Shown here: positions 1-11,214 of the stretch, in pieces
Layout: every line of letters begins with the position of its first letter
How positions within the stretch are numbered: position 1 is the first letter of the stretch
Source of the DNA: Cupriavidus taiwanensis
GTDB lineage: Bacteria; Pseudomonadota; Gammaproteobacteria; Burkholderiales; Burkholderiaceae
Assembly (NCBI RefSeq): GCF_900250075.1
Contig: NZ_LT977070.1
Location: 2,584,894 to 2,648,893, forward strand
Length of the DNA stretch: 64,000 nucleotides
Direction: 5' to 3'
Made by a program: the position numbers and the translations under genes
Notes under the pieces: model-generated
Database searches by the model: none
Told to the model about the DNA's origin: nothing
What the model saw: the letters and a program-made list of their open reading frames with translations, nothing else

Positions 1-95
1 TTGAGCAGCGCATCGACAACAAGATCATCCGTCCCAGCGCCAACTACACCGGGCCGGAGAACCTGAAGTTCGTGCCGATCGGCAAGCGCAAGTGA
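1..95 (+). CDS. 3' end of an unidentified protein gene
   Basis: An open frame enters from the left edge and stops at TGA 93-95, giving about 30 C-terminal residues that end in VPIGKRK. The segment is too short to assign to a family; the start and most of the protein lie outside the window. The frame is supported by high third-position GC and by the stop being followed by a non-coding spacer with a repeated 'agtgaagccggccca' unit. I do not recognise the product. Confidence 0.5.
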   Translation, partial: EQRIDNKIIRPSANYTGPENLKFVPIGKRK

Positions 96-271
96 AGCCG
101 GCCCAAGTGAAGCCGGCCCAACAGCGGCGCCGATTATGTAACCAAAGCCCAGAGCACTACGCCGCCCAGGCCAAATCGTAGAGAATAGCGGCGGCAATGA
201 TCCCAGCGCCGCCCGCCTGCCGGGGGCACATGACCATAAATCGATTTCAGTATCCGAAAGGCACTCACAAA

Positions 272-832
272 ATGAAACATCTTGTCCTTGCCGCCTGCAT
301 CGGCGCCTTCAGCCTGACCACCGCCACCGCCGTGATGGCGCAGGAGCCGGCCAAGAAGACCACCACCAAGAAGAAGTCGTCGACCAAGAAGAAGGCCGCC
401 GCCGGCGCGGCCGCCGCGGCCGGCACCGCTGCGGCGGTGACCCCGAGCGGCGAGAAGTGGCAATGCGAGCTGGGCAACAGCCTGTATATCGCCGGCGACA
501 TGCTGCGTGACGAAATCCTGACCGTGCACTGGCAAGGCCGCGACTACAAGCTGCCGCGCCAGGCCACGGTGACCGGCGCCGACCGCTACTACGACGCCCG
601 CACCGGCCTGGACCTGGTGGTGATCCCGAGCAAGGCCATGCTGTTCAACAAGAACCTGGGCCAGCGCCTCGCCGACGATTGCCAGAGTGCCGCCATGCAG
701 GCCGGCGCCGCGGCCCCGACCCAGGCCGGCGGCCTGCGCGCGCCGGCCACCACCCCGCTGCTGGTTACCCCGCCGGACGGCCAGACGATTCAGCCGGGAA
801 GCACCCAGCAAACCGCCGCGCCCAAGCAGTAA
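272..832 (+). CDS. Secreted MliC-like (lysozyme-inhibitor-fold) protein with Lys/Ala-rich linker
   Basis: The 186-residue protein begins at ATG 272 with a clear Sec signal peptide (MKHLVLAAC to about VMAQ), so a periplasmic location is expected. Residues about 27-50 form a Lys/Thr then Ala-rich linker ([16 protein letters not shown]). The following ~80 residues contain two cysteines (in WQCELG and ADDCQ) and a [14 protein letters not shown] stretch that resembles the MliC/C-type lysozyme inhibitor fold. The C-terminus is low complexity (Ala/Pro/Thr/Gln). The upstream in-frame ATG at 197 would bury the signal peptide, so 272 is preferred. Fold assignment is by pattern and moderate; a strong terminator follows at once, so the gene is probably monocistronic. 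Confidence 0.7.
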   Translation: MKHLVLAACIGAFSLTTATAVMAQEPAKKTTTKKKSSTKKKAAAGAAAAAGTAAAVTPSGEKWQCELGNSLYIAGDMLRDEILTVHWQGRDYKLPRQATVTGADRYYDARTGLDLVVIPSKAMLFNKNLGQRLADDCQSAAMQAGAAAPTQAGGLRAPATTPLLVTPPDGQTIQPGSTQQTAAPKQ

Positions 833-841
833 GCCGTACCG

Positions 842-883
842 GGGCGCTGGCGGCCGCTGCCTTGCGGCCGCCAGCGCCCTTTT
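842..883 (+). terminator. Rho-independent terminator
   Basis: A 16-bp perfect inverted repeat (842-857 with 864-879) with a 6-nt loop is followed by TTTT. It lies 10 bases after the stop of the MliC-like gene and separates it from acnA. Confidence 0.85.
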
Positions 884-1046
884 GCCTTGCCGTGCCGGGT
901 GGCGGCCAAGCCGCACCCCGGTTAGAGTATGCAGTTGCAGTGCGCTGCCTGCCTCGGACCGCGGTCAAACGCCGTGGCAGCGCACCGGGGTCTCGATTCA
1001 GGTCCGAGCCAATGCCATCGCATCATCCTTCGATCGGAGTACGGCA

Positions 1047-3752
<2,706 letters not shown>

Positions 3753-3789
3753 GCGCCATCAGCGCCATCAGCGCCATCCGCGCCAACGA

Positions 3790-3836
3790 CGCCGCCCGTC
3801 CCGCCCTTTCCAGGTCCGGGGCAGGCGGCGTTTTTT
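3790..3836 (+). terminator. Rho-independent terminator of acnA
   Basis: CGCCGCC pairs with GGCGGCG across a GC-rich interior and is followed by six T residues (3831-3836). It lies about 40 bases after the acnA stop. Confidence 0.85.
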
Positions 3837-3985
3837 CATTGGCGCTTGCGACCCGGGCATCACCTGCGGGCCCGCGCGCCGCGTGTAAGTTTGACGCAAG
3901 CCATGGCTGTCAAACTGTGTCGCACAAGAACGCGGCCGAACGACCGCAAGCCGGACCCCGGCATCACCCAGAACCAGGAGACACC

Positions 3986-4150
3986 ATGGTCAAGATCCTC
4001 ATCGCATTCATCGTGGTCGCCGGCGCGGCCCTCTACCTGCTGACCAAGGGCGGCAGCGACGTTTCCATTTCCGGCGAATCGCACAGCGTCGAGAGCCATG
4101 CGCCCGCGGCCCCGGCAGCGTCCGCGGCCCCCGCCCCGGCCGAGAAATAA
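3986..4150 (+). CDS. Small single-pass membrane protein (54 aa), unknown function
   Basis: ATG 3986 is preceded by AGGAG at 3976-3980 with good spacing. The predicted protein has an N-terminal transmembrane helix (VKILIAFIVVAGAALYLL), then a short polar stretch and an Ala/Pro-rich tail. I do not recognise a family. A TTTGAC...GTCAAA inverted motif lies about 75-95 bases upstream (3890-3914), which could hold a promoter or operator, but this is weak. It is bounded by the acnA terminator and the DUF2863 gene. Confidence 0.6.
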   Translation: MVKILIAFIVVAGAALYLLTKGGSDVSISGESHSVESHAPAAPAASAAPAPAEK

Positions 4151-4258
4151 TCGTCGCGCAGGCAGCAGCATCCACAACGACCGCACGCATATAGCGGTCT
4201 CCCTGTCAACGCAACGAGTAGAATACCGTTTTACGCAAAAAACGGACGGTTTCTTTCT

Positions 4259-5461
4259 ATGGCAGGTTTTCGCCCCAAGGCTTCCCCGCGACTCTCTCCC
4301 GACGCCGAGCGTCTGGTGGCCGATGCGCTCGCCCTCGACGCATCGGGCAGCCGCATGGAGGACGGATACTGGGAGCGGCGGCTTTCGCAGCGCCTTGGCC
4401 GCCTGCTGAAGAACGGTAGCCAGACCGCGCTCGACGCGGCGCTGGAGCACCTGTTCAAGCACAATGCCGACGCCTCCGACGTGCTCGCCGAGCAGGCCGA
4501 GACGCTGGCCGAATCCGCCTCGATCGAGGTCGACGGCCAGCACTATGACGCGCTGCTGATCGCCGCGCCGATCCTGGCGCACACCCGCTACGCGATCCCG
4601 TCCGGCACGCTCAAGCCCGAACTGGCGCAGACCCTGGCGGTGCACCTGCAGGCACATGTGCTCGCCAACGGCACCAAGGTCGCGCTGTCGCCCTACCTGT
4701 ACAGCATCGACCAGCTGCCGCGCACGCACAGCGACACCTTCGCGCTGACGCACAAGCTGGCCGCGGCCGCCCTTGCCGGCGCGGTGCCCAAGGTCGACCT
4801 GCGCGACCTGCCCGAGACCGCGCCGATCCTGGCCGATCCGCGCTACCTGCTGGCGGTGGTGGTGGCGCCGCGCGAACAGGCGCTGTTCCGCTGGCAGGAA
4901 GACGCCAAGGACCATCACGCCGAGCGCTCGACCTGCCTGGAACAATGGCGCAGCCAGGTGCAGCCTTCGGTGGCGCTGCTGCTGCCGGGCTGCGAGTTCG
5001 AGCTGCTGCTGCCGGACGCGTTCTTCCTGTCCTGCCGCGAATCTGACAAGAGCATCCGCCCGCTGACCGTGCGCGCCGCCGTCAACTACCTGTGCGGCAC
5101 GCTGGACATCTCCGCGGGTCAACTGGCCGCGGTGGTGGCCGCCTTCGGCGAGGAAGTGGTCGAGGAATACCGCGTCGGCTTCACCATGCGCGGCGAGAAG
5201 GATGTGATCTACGGCATCGTCTGGCCGGTCTACGGCCGCGAAGCCGGCGAGGTCGATGCCGACGAAAAAGGCAATCCGCTCGAGCAGATCTGCGAGGAAC
5301 TGCGCAATGCCGGCGTCGAGGACATCTTCCGCCACGCCGCGCTGTTCGATCCGGAATACTGCGAAGATTGCGGCACGCCGCTGTACGCCGACCGCAACGG
5401 CGAGATCGTCCACGCCGAGCTGCCGGAAGACGCGCCGACGCAGCAGCCGCTGTTCCACTAA
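4259..5461 (+). CDS. DUF2863 family protein
   Basis: This 400-residue soluble protein matches, by recollection of its sequence character and taxonomic context, the DUF2863 family found in Burkholderiales; its biochemical role is unknown. The C-terminal end holds CEDCGTPLYADRNG, a CxxC treble-clef-like element that may bind zinc. No signal peptide or membrane segment is seen. There is no purine-rich ribosome-binding site: the leader just before the ATG is TTTCTTTCT, and a small hairpin (CCGTTTT/AAAACGG) lies 15-33 bases upstream. A -10-like TAGAAT at 4219-4224 would give a leader of only about 30 bases. The unit ends in a strong terminator. Confidence 0.8.
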   Translation: MAGFRPKASPRLSPDAERLVADALALDASGSRMEDGYWERRLSQRLGRLLKNGSQTALDAALEHLFKHNADASDVLAEQAETLAESASIEVDGQHYDALLIAAPILAHTRYAIPSGTLKPELAQTLAVHLQAHVLANGTKVALSPYLYSIDQLPRTHSDTFALTHKLAAAALAGAVPKVDLRDLPETAPILADPRYLLAVVVAPREQALFRWQEDAKDHHAERSTCLEQWRSQVQPSVALLLPGCEFELLLPDAFFLSCRESDKSIRPLTVRAAVNYLCGTLDISAGQLAAVVAAFGEEVVEEYRVGFTMRGEKDVIYGIVWPVYGREAGEVDADEKGNPLEQICEELRNAGVEDIFRHAALFDPEYCEDCGTPLYADRNGEIVHAELPEDAPTQQPLFH

Positions 5462-5488
5462 GACGCGCTGGCAGCGAGCCAGGCAGCG

Positions 5489-5515
5489 AAACGGCCCGCA
5501 TGCGGGCCGTTTTTC
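5489..5515. terminator. Bidirectional terminator between convergent genes
   Basis: A perfect 20-bp palindrome (5491-5510) is flanked by A and T tracts, so it can end both the DUF2863 transcript (+) and the methyltransferase transcript (-). Confidence 0.85.
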
Positions 5516-5524
5516 ATCGAGCGT

Positions 5525-6211
5525 TCAGCCGGGCTGCCGCTCGCTGACGCAGCGCCACAAGCCATGGCCGGAGGCCGCGTACTTGCGCTCGAACGGCGTC
5601 ATCGGCTGCGCCGGCGCCCAGGCCTCGATCCGCGCCGGCCGTCCCGCCAGTTCCAGCGCCTGCGCGAACTCGTCGATATAGATGCGCCAGTTGCTGCGGC
5701 ACTCGAGGTAGTCGCCGCACGCCGCCAGCGCCGGGAACACCGCGTGCCCTTGCCAGCGCCGCCCCAGGTGGCCGATTTTCGGCCACGGGTTCGGGTACAG
5801 CACGTAGTGGCGCGCCACCGGCACCGCATCCGCCTGCAGCAGCCGCCAGACATCGACCAGATCGGCGCGGGCCCAGCAGAAATTCGCCGGCATCGGCGCT
5901 TCGCCCCACCAGTCCTTGCCGGCGGCCAGGCGCTTTTCGGACTGGTCGACGCCGATGACGAAATGGCCGGGGAACTGCGTGGCCAGGCGCAGCGTGCTTT
6001 CGCCGACGCCGCAGCCGGCATCGAGGATCAGCGGCGCGCCGCCAGTCTGCTGCCAGCGCTGCAGCGCCGCGGCCAGCTCGCGCCGGCTGGGCTCGCCGAT
6101 GGGCTTGCGGAACGGCTCTGCCAGGTGGCGCGCGACGCGCGCGGCGAGGTGTTCATGGACATCGGACTGCGCCGAGACGATGGTGCGGGAATTGGCGAAC
6201 ATGGACGCCAT
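5525..6211 (-). CDS. TrmB-like SAM-dependent methyltransferase, probably tRNA (m7G46)
   Basis: The 228-residue protein has a class-I SAM-binding motif (LDAGCGVGESTLRLA, then IGVDQSEKR) and the TrmB-type motif PNPWPK (classical TrmB has PDPWPK). TrmB proteins methylate G46 of tRNAs to m7G. The acidic substrate-contacting stretch of classical TrmB is less conserved here (TPFERKYAASGH near the end), so this may be the second, TrmB-like paralogue seen in many proteobacteria rather than the main enzyme. I chose ATG 6211; ATG 6202, three codons later, is equally possible and neither has a strong ribosome-binding site. It is convergent with the DUF2863 gene. Confidence 0.8.
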   Translation of the reverse strand: MASMFANSRTIVSAQSDVHEHLAARVARHLAEPFRKPIGEPSRRELAAALQRWQQTGGAPLILDAGCGVGESTLRLATQFPGHFVIGVDQSEKRLAAGKDWWGEAPMPANFCWARADLVDVWRLLQADAVPVARHYVLYPNPWPKIGHLGRRWQGHAVFPALAACGDYLECRSNWRIYIDEFAQALELAGRPARIEAWAPAQPMTPFERKYAASGHGLWRCVSERQPG

Positions 6212-6329
6212 TTTACCGGGCAGCCCTGCCAGCAAGGCTGCAACCATGCCACTTTAGCGGCACAATGCGGGACAAACCCGTCTGAGAACCCGTCCGCGAC
6301 CGCGCTAACCCGTACGAGGAGCCTGCCCG

Positions 6330-7970
6330 ATGACCATGATCCACGCCCTGCCGCCGCAACGTCCGCCGCGCCGCCGTGTCACTCCCGCGCGCCGCGCGGT
6401 GCTCCGTGCCGCCGCGGCGCTCGTCTTCGGCAGCGCCGCCTTCACCCTGCTGCCGGCCGGCGCCGCGCATGCCGAAGACCTGCGCATCGGCCTGGCCGCC
6501 GACGTCACGTCGATGGATCCGCACTGGAACAATGCCGGTCCCAACAACGCCATTGCCCTGCACGTGTTCGAGTCGCTGGTGTTCATGGACAAGAACGCGC
6601 GCTACATCCCCGGGCTGGCGCTGTCGTGGAAGCCGGTCAACGCCATCACCTGGGAAATCAAGCTGCGCCCCAACGTGAAGTGGCACGACGGCTCGCCCTT
6701 TACCAGCGAAGACGTCAAGGCCTCGCTGGAGCGGCCGGAGAAGCTGGTCAACAGCCCGGGCTCGTTCACCAGCTACACCAAGCCGATCGCCCGCATCGAC
6801 ACGCCCGACCCGCTCACCGTGCGCCTGACCATGAGCGTGCCCAACTACGCCAACCTGGCCAATGACCTGAACAGCGTGCCGATCATGCCAAAGAAGGTCG
6901 CGGCCACGCTGACGCAGAACGATTTCGACTCGGGCAAGGCCATGATCGGCACCGGCCCGTTCAAGTTCGTGCGTTTTGCGCGCGGCCAGGAAATCGTGAT
7001 GGCACGCAATCCCGACTACTGGGGCCCGAAGCCCGAGTGGGACCGCGCGGTGTTCCGCATCATCACCGACAACGGCGCGCGCAGCGCCGCGCTGCTGGCG
7101 GGCGATGTCGACGTGATCGAAAGCGTGCCCTCGGCCGACGTCGCCAAGCTCAGGCAGAACCCGAAGTTCAAAATCGAGCAGCAGGTGTCGTGGCGCACCG
7201 TGTTCTGGCAGATGGACCAGTCGCGCGACAACCCGCCCTTTGTCACCGACAAGGCGGGCAAGCCGCTGGGCAAGAATCCGTTCAAGGACGCGCGCGTGCG
7301 CGCCGCGGTCAGCAAGGCGCTGAACCGCGACGCCATCGTCAGCCGCATCATGGAGGGCCTGGCGGTGCCGGCCTCGTCGATCGTGTCGCCGCAGATCTTC
7401 GGCCATCCCGGCACCAAACCCGAAGCCTACGACCCGGAAGGCGCGAAGAAGCTGCTGGCCGCGGCGGGCTACCCGGACGGTTTCGCCCTGACGCTGCACG
7501 CCACCAACAACCGCTACCTGAACGACGCCGCGGTGGCGCAGGCCACCGCCAGCATGCTGACCCGCATCGGCATCCAGACCAGGGTGGAAACCATGCCGGT
7601 GGCGGCCTACTTCACGCGCGCGCGCCAGGGCGAGTTTGCCTTCCAGATGCTGGGCTGGGGCTCGGCCGCCGCCGACGTGGCGCTGCGCTCGATCACCGGC
7701 ACGCCCAACCCGAAGACCGGCTACGGCACCTGGAACTGGGGCAAGTACAGCAACCCGCAGCTGGACCAGCTGATCGAGAAATCGCTGACCACGGTCAGCA
7801 GCGACAAGGCGCGCGAGGACAATGCCCGCGCGGCCGCCAGGTTTGCGCTGGCCGACCACGCGATCATTCCATCGCACAGCCAGCTGGCGATGTGGGCGAT
7901 GAAGAAGGGTCTGAAGTACGAGGCGCGCACCGACGAGTGGTCGCTGGCGCAGTTCTTTCACAAGGAGTGA
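6330..7970 (+). CDS. ABC transporter substrate-binding protein, family 5 (peptide/nickel type)
   Basis: The 546-residue protein is a periplasmic solute-binding protein of the DppA/OppA type (SBP_bac_5). Visible family features are LRIGLAADVTSMDPHW after the leader, KWHDGSPFTSEDVKASLE, GTGPFKF, and VRAAVSKALNRDAIV. The N-terminus has a long basic region with ARRAVLR, which resembles a weak twin-arginine motif, then a hydrophobic stretch ending AHA before the mature part. GAGGAG precedes ATG 6330. No permease or ATPase gene is adjacent, so it is an orphan binding protein here; the ligand cannot be told from sequence. Confidence 0.9.
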   Translation: MTMIHALPPQRPPRRRVTPARRAVLRAAAALVFGSAAFTLLPAGAAHAEDLRIGLAADVTSMDPHWNNAGPNNAIALHVFESLVFMDKNARYIPGLALSWKPVNAITWEIKLRPNVKWHDGSPFTSEDVKASLERPEKLVNSPGSFTSYTKPIARIDTPDPLTVRLTMSVPNYANLANDLNSVPIMPKKVAATLTQNDFDSGKAMIGTGPFKFVRFARGQEIVMARNPDYWGPKPEWDRAVFRIITDNGARSAALLAGDVDVIESVPSADVAKLRQNPKFKIEQQVSWRTVFWQMDQSRDNPPFVTDKAGKPLGKNPFKDARVRAAVSKALNRDAIVSRIMEGLAVPASSIVSPQIFGHPGTKPEAYDPEGAKKLLAAAGYPDGFALTLHATNNRYLNDAAVAQATASMLTRIGIQTRVETMPVAAYFTRARQGEFAFQMLGWGSAAADVALRSITGTPNPKTGYGTWNWGKYSNPQLDQLIEKSLTTVSSDKAREDNARAAARFALADHAIIPSHSQLAMWAMKKGLKYEARTDEWSLAQFFHKE

Positions 7971-7996
7971 AGGCGTCCGCGCGCCCGGGGTTTCCT

Positions 7997-8022
7997 CCTC
8001 TCTCCCGCTTGCGGGGGAGAGG
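7997..8022. repeat. Dispersed palindromic repeat (CTCTCCC-type), terminator-like
   Basis: CCTCTCTCCCGC-TT-GCGGGGGAGAGG forms a 12-bp stem with one wobble. It lies between two convergent genes and belongs to the same family as the elements at 11147-11185 and 25238-25377. Confidence 0.7.
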
Positions 8023-8025
8023 TGC

Positions 8026-8898
8026 TTAAATCATCAACCGCTCTTCCTGCCGCGCATTGGCCGCGCGCAGCTTCTGCACCCAGTCCCGCGCCGGCAGCCC
8101 GGTGGTGTCCTCGATCACGTCGGCGCGCGCTTCCAGCACGTCCCACGCCACATCGATTTCCGGCCCGTTGAAGGCCAGCGCGATGATGTTGCCGTCATGC
8201 ACTTCCGGGAACACCAGCACGCGGTTGTCGAAGGCATCGCAGATGCGCGCGATGTTCTTCGGAAAGCTGTCGTGGTCGCCGAACAGGTTGATCGTCATCA
8301 CACCCGGCGCCTTCAGCGTGCGGCGGCAGGCGCGGTAGAACGCGGTGGTGTCCAGCACCGGGCCGCGCGCGGTGGCGTCGTACAGGTCGACCTGCAGCAC
8401 GTCGACGGCGCCGGCGTGGGCGCCGTCCATCACGTAGTCCCAGGCGTCCTGCTCGCGCACGGTCAGCCGCGCGTCGTCCTCGCGCAGGCCGAACATGCTG
8501 CGCCCGGCGACGATCACGGCGGGGTTCAGCTCCACAGCGGTCACGCGCGCGCGGCTGAACTGGCGATGGCAGAACTTGGTCAGCGCCGCGGCGCCCAGGC
8601 CCAGCTGCACCACGTGGAATTCATCGACCGACGGCGACAGGAACAGCAGCCAGGCCATCATCTGCTGCGCGTATTCCAGCTCGATCGCATCCGGCTTGCG
8701 CAGCCGCATCGCGCCCTGCACCCACTCGGTGCCGAAGTGCAGGTAGCGCACGCCTTCCATTTCCGAGAACGTCACCGGCGCGAAGCGCGGCGTCATGCGT
8801 TTTTCTTCGCGGGCTGGCGCCTCGCCACGGGTGCGGGTGCCGCGTGCCGGACGGCGCGAGGCCACGGCTTCAATCGATTTGCGTTTCAGTAGGGTCAT
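8026..8898 (-). CDS. Spermidine-synthase-like methyltransferase-fold protein
   Basis: The 290-residue protein has a Rossmann-type core similar to the spermidine synthase family: VQLGLGAAALTKFCHRQ, then VTAVELNPAVI, then DVLQVDLYD. The catalytic Asp-rich loop of true spermidine synthases is not clearly conserved, so it may be a general methyltransferase-like protein. The first ~35 residues are basic and low in conservation; I used ATG 8898 because the frame further upstream overlaps the TPR gene. A second start at MTPRFAPVTF (8796) is plausible and would remove that basic extension. The neighbours are not functionally related. Confidence 0.75.
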   Translation of the reverse strand: MTLLKRKSIEAVASRRPARGTRTRGEAPAREEKRMTPRFAPVTFSEMEGVRYLHFGTEWVQGAMRLRKPDAIELEYAQQMMAWLLFLSPSVDEFHVVQLGLGAAALTKFCHRQFSRARVTAVELNPAVIVAGRSMFGLREDDARLTVREQDAWDYVMDGAHAGAVDVLQVDLYDATARGPVLDTTAFYRACRRTLKAPGVMTINLFGDHDSFPKNIARICDAFDNRVLVFPEVHDGNIIALAFNGPEIDVAWDVLEARADVIEDTTGLPARDWVQKLRAANARQEERLMI

Positions 8899-8962
8899 GT
8901 CGTCGAGAAAGGCGTTCGCCGCCCACGCCGAGGCGATGGAGGCGATGGGAACGAACGCGGAT

Positions 8963-9715
8963 TTACCTGGCCAGCGCCGCCTGCGCGCGCTGCAGCCAGG
9001 CGCGGTTGTGGTCGCGGGCGTGGCGCGGCCAGTGGCGGGCGTCGTGGATGATTTCGGCATACAGCCGCTGCGCGCGCTCGCGGTCGGCCGGGTCGGGCTG
9101 GGCCGCCAGCCAGTCGGCGAACAGGCAGCGCGGGGCGGCGTCGCTGGCGCTGGTCAGCGCCTGCTCGAAGGCGGCGCGCGTGCCGGCCGCGCCGGTGGCG
9201 GCCAGGGCTTGCGCGTACAGCAGGGCCGGCTCCGGCTGCTGGCGCGCGCGCGGCTGGGCCGCGAACAGCTTTTCCAGCGTCGCTTGCGCGCCGGGCGCAT
9301 CGCCGGTGGCGAACTGCGCCTGCGCCAGGCCTTGCAGCAGCGCGGGATCGGTCGCGAATGGGCCGTTGGCGGCCGCCTGGTAGTGCTGCAGCGCCTCGGC
9401 CGGCTCGCCGGCGGCCAGCAGCGCCGCGCCCAGGCGCATGCGGTGCGCCACCGTCGGGGCCCGATCGAAATCCGAGCGGGCCTCGCGCACCGCGCGGTTG
9501 GGATCGACCAGCTGCGTGATGGCGCGCGTCGCCGCGCGCGCCCCGCGCGACTGGCGCAGCTCGGGCAGGTAGATCGCAAAGAAATAGACCACGCTGCCGA
9601 GGCCCGGGAACAGGAACAGGATCAGCAGCCAGTACATGTTCTGGTGCGTGCGCACCGCGTGCACGGCAAAGAACAGTGCAACGATGATATGGATGCTGAT
9701 GCCGAAAATACGCAT
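8963..9715 (-). CDS. TPR-containing inner-membrane protein
   Basis: The 250-residue protein starts at ATG 9715 behind AAAGGTGA. The N-terminus has two hydrophobic helices (IHIIVALFFAVHAV and YWLLILFLFPGLGSVVYFFAIYL), followed by a cytoplasmic or periplasmic domain of tetratricopeptide-like helices (AALLAAGEPAEALQHYQAAANG, GLAQAQFATGDAPGAQATLEKLF). TPR proteins are scaffolds; the partner is not evident. The gene stands alone between the methyltransferase-like gene and uspA. Confidence 0.8.
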   Translation of the reverse strand: MRIFGISIHIIVALFFAVHAVRTHQNMYWLLILFLFPGLGSVVYFFAIYLPELRQSRGARAATRAITQLVDPNRAVREARSDFDRAPTVAHRMRLGAALLAAGEPAEALQHYQAAANGPFATDPALLQGLAQAQFATGDAPGAQATLEKLFAAQPRARQQPEPALLYAQALAATGAAGTRAAFEQALTSASDAAPRCLFADWLAAQPDPADRERAQRLYAEIIHDARHWPRHARDHNRAWLQRAQAALAR

Positions 9716-9864
9716 AGGGAAATCACCTTTGAAACCACGGCGGGCGCGCCAGCCGCCGGCATTGTGACAGAAAGGCGCGGCGGCGGCCCGGGCGCGGGCG
9801 CCGCATAGGGTTGCAAACGGGGCTGCGGACAGGCCCTCAGGATGCCAGAAGCGCCTCGCGGCGG

Positions 9865-9904
9865 AAAAAAAATGCGGCCCCGGCAGCGCCGGTTTTGCAA
9901 CCGG
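9865..9904 (-). terminator. Probable terminator of uspA
   Basis: On the minus strand, a CCGGTT/AACCGG hairpin (9889-9904) and adjacent GC-rich sequence lead into eight T residues (9865-9872 as A on the + strand). The hairpin is not directly next to the T tract, which lowers confidence. Confidence 0.5.
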
Positions 9905-9942
9905 TGCCCGCCAGGGCCTGCTGGTTGACGCGCGTCGCCGTG

Positions 9943-10380
9943 CTAGCGATAGACCAGCACCGGGATCTTGCTGTGCGTCAGCACCTTCAGCGTCTCGCTG
10001 CCGATCAGCATGCCCTGGATGCCGCGCCGCCCGTGCGATGCCATCACGATCAGGTCGCAGCCCTTGTCCTCGGCGGTCTTGATGATGGCTTCGTAGGGAT
10101 GGTCGTTGACGGCGTAGGCGGTGTCGCACGGCACGCCCGCCGCGCTGGCTTCCTCGGCGCGCTCGCGCAGGTACTGCGTGGCGCCCGCCGCGGCTTCCTT
10201 GACGTAGGTTTCGCGCGTGTCCTCCAGCATCTCGACCTGGTAGGTCAGCACGTGGTAGTTCGGACAGACCCGCACCGCGGTGGTACGCGCCCCCATGTCC
10301 CGCGCCAGCGCGAGCGCCTTGCGGAACGCCGATTCAGACAGGTCGGAGCCATCGACCGCCAGCAGCAGATGCTTGAACAT
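9943..10380 (-). CDS. Universal stress protein, UspA family
   Basis: A 145-residue cytoplasmic UspA-fold protein. Visible motifs are the N-terminal LLAVDGSDLSESAFRKAL and the C-terminal nucleotide-binding pattern ASHGRRGIQGMLIGSET with LKVLTHSKIPVLVYR. ATG 10380 follows a strong AAGGAGG. The promoter region just upstream contains a long inverted repeat overlapping the -10 box, so regulated expression is likely. Such proteins typically help cells survive growth arrest or respiratory stress; the specific trigger is not visible. Confidence 0.93.
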   Translation of the reverse strand: MFKHLLLAVDGSDLSESAFRKALALARDMGARTTAVRVCPNYHVLTYQVEMLEDTRETYVKEAAAGATQYLRERAEEASAAGVPCDTAYAVNDHPYEAIIKTAEDKGCDLIVMASHGRRGIQGMLIGSETLKVLTHSKIPVLVYR

Positions 10381-10497
10381 GATTGCCTCCTTGCCGCATA
10401 TTTGCCGGCTCAGGCAACTCACTTCCGATGCATTCGCGCCATGCGTCAGAAAGTGCGAGCCCGCAAGGCGCACAAGGAGCGGCCGATACTCCCGGTT

Positions 10498-10550
10498 TGG
10501 AATCATGGGCCGGCCCGATTCCAGTATAGGTGCGCGATGGCCCACGACAA
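10498..10550 (-). promoter_or_regulatory. Promoter of uspA with overlapping operator-like palindrome
   Basis: On the minus strand TTGTCG (10545-10550) and TATACT (10523-10528) are separated by 16 bp. The -10 box abuts an inverted repeat with perfect arms TGGAATC (10498-10504) and GATTCCA (10517-10523) around GGGCCGGCCC, placed over the expected start site. The transcript leader would be about 140 bases. Confidence 0.6.
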
Positions 10551-10611
10551 TCCGGAACGCGTCACTTCCGGGCAGGCCGATTCCATACGCGCAATGCCGG
10601 CAGCGAGCCCC

Positions 10612-11115
10612 TCAGTCCAGCAGGCTGCGCCATAACGAAAGCTTCTGCTCGAAGCTGCGCGCGGCATGCGCCGGGCTGGACGAGGGCAGCACCACGGTCT
10701 CGTAGCCCTGCGCGGCGAACTGCGGCGCAAAGCGGCCTGAGGTGCCGCCGTTGAAGCCGATGCGCCGCAGCGACGGCGCCAGTGCGCGCAGGCGCGTGAA
10801 ATCGTTGGCCTGCGGATAACGGATATTGCTGTCCAGGCTGCCTTCGCGCTGGCACGCGCCCAGCACGTCCCACACGCCGATGCGATGCGCCAGCAGCCGC
10901 ACCAGCCGTTCGGCATAGGGCAGTTCCGCCAGCGGCTCGCCGGTCAGCGCGCCCAGCAGCGGCCAGAACTGGTTGCGCGGATGGGCGTAATACTGGCGCG
11001 CGGCGAGCGACGCGGCACCGGGAAAGCTGCCCAGCACCAGCACGCGGGTGTGGGCGTCGATGACGGGGGGCAGGCCCTGGTGGAGGTCGATCTTGGGGGG
11101 CGTAGTGGCGGACAT
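10612..11115 (-). CDS. DNA-deoxyinosine (hypoxanthine) glycosylase, uracil-DNA glycosylase superfamily
   Basis: The 167-residue protein has the start motif VLVLGSFPGAASLAARQYYAHPRNQFWPLLG, read here in pieces: GSFPG and HPRNQFW are the active-site and DNA-contact motifs of the family-6-like DNA-deoxyinosine glycosylases. The C-terminal PSSSPAHA replaces the usual uracil-glycosylase SPxS segment. It would remove deaminated adenine from DNA. ATG 11115 is used since the upstream frame runs through the intergenic repeat. It lies downstream of nothing on its strand except htpG, from which a palindromic repeat separates... the two genes point the same way, with htpG first. Confidence 0.88.
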   Translation of the reverse strand: MSATTPPKIDLHQGLPPVIDAHTRVLVLGSFPGAASLAARQYYAHPRNQFWPLLGALTGEPLAELPYAERLVRLLAHRIGVWDVLGACQREGSLDSNIRYPQANDFTRLRALAPSLRRIGFNGGTSGRFAPQFAAQGYETVVLPSSSPAHAARSFEQKLSLWRSLLD

Positions 11116-11146
11116 GGCAAAGAGGGCGATGCAGACGGCCGCGAGT

Positions 11147-11185
11147 GTTGCCTGCCCTCTTCCATTTATGGGAGAGGCAGACAAC
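11147..11185. repeat. Dispersed palindromic repeat between htpG and the glycosylase gene
   Basis: GTTGCCTGCCCTCTTCCAT pairs with ATGGGAGAGGCAGACAAC, giving a long nearly perfect stem. The ATAAAT loop version of this repeat also occurs at 25346-25371. It may act as a transcription or mRNA-stability boundary. Confidence 0.65.
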
Positions 11186-11214
11186 CAACGCTGTGCAAGC
11201 CCGCATCGCAGCCG

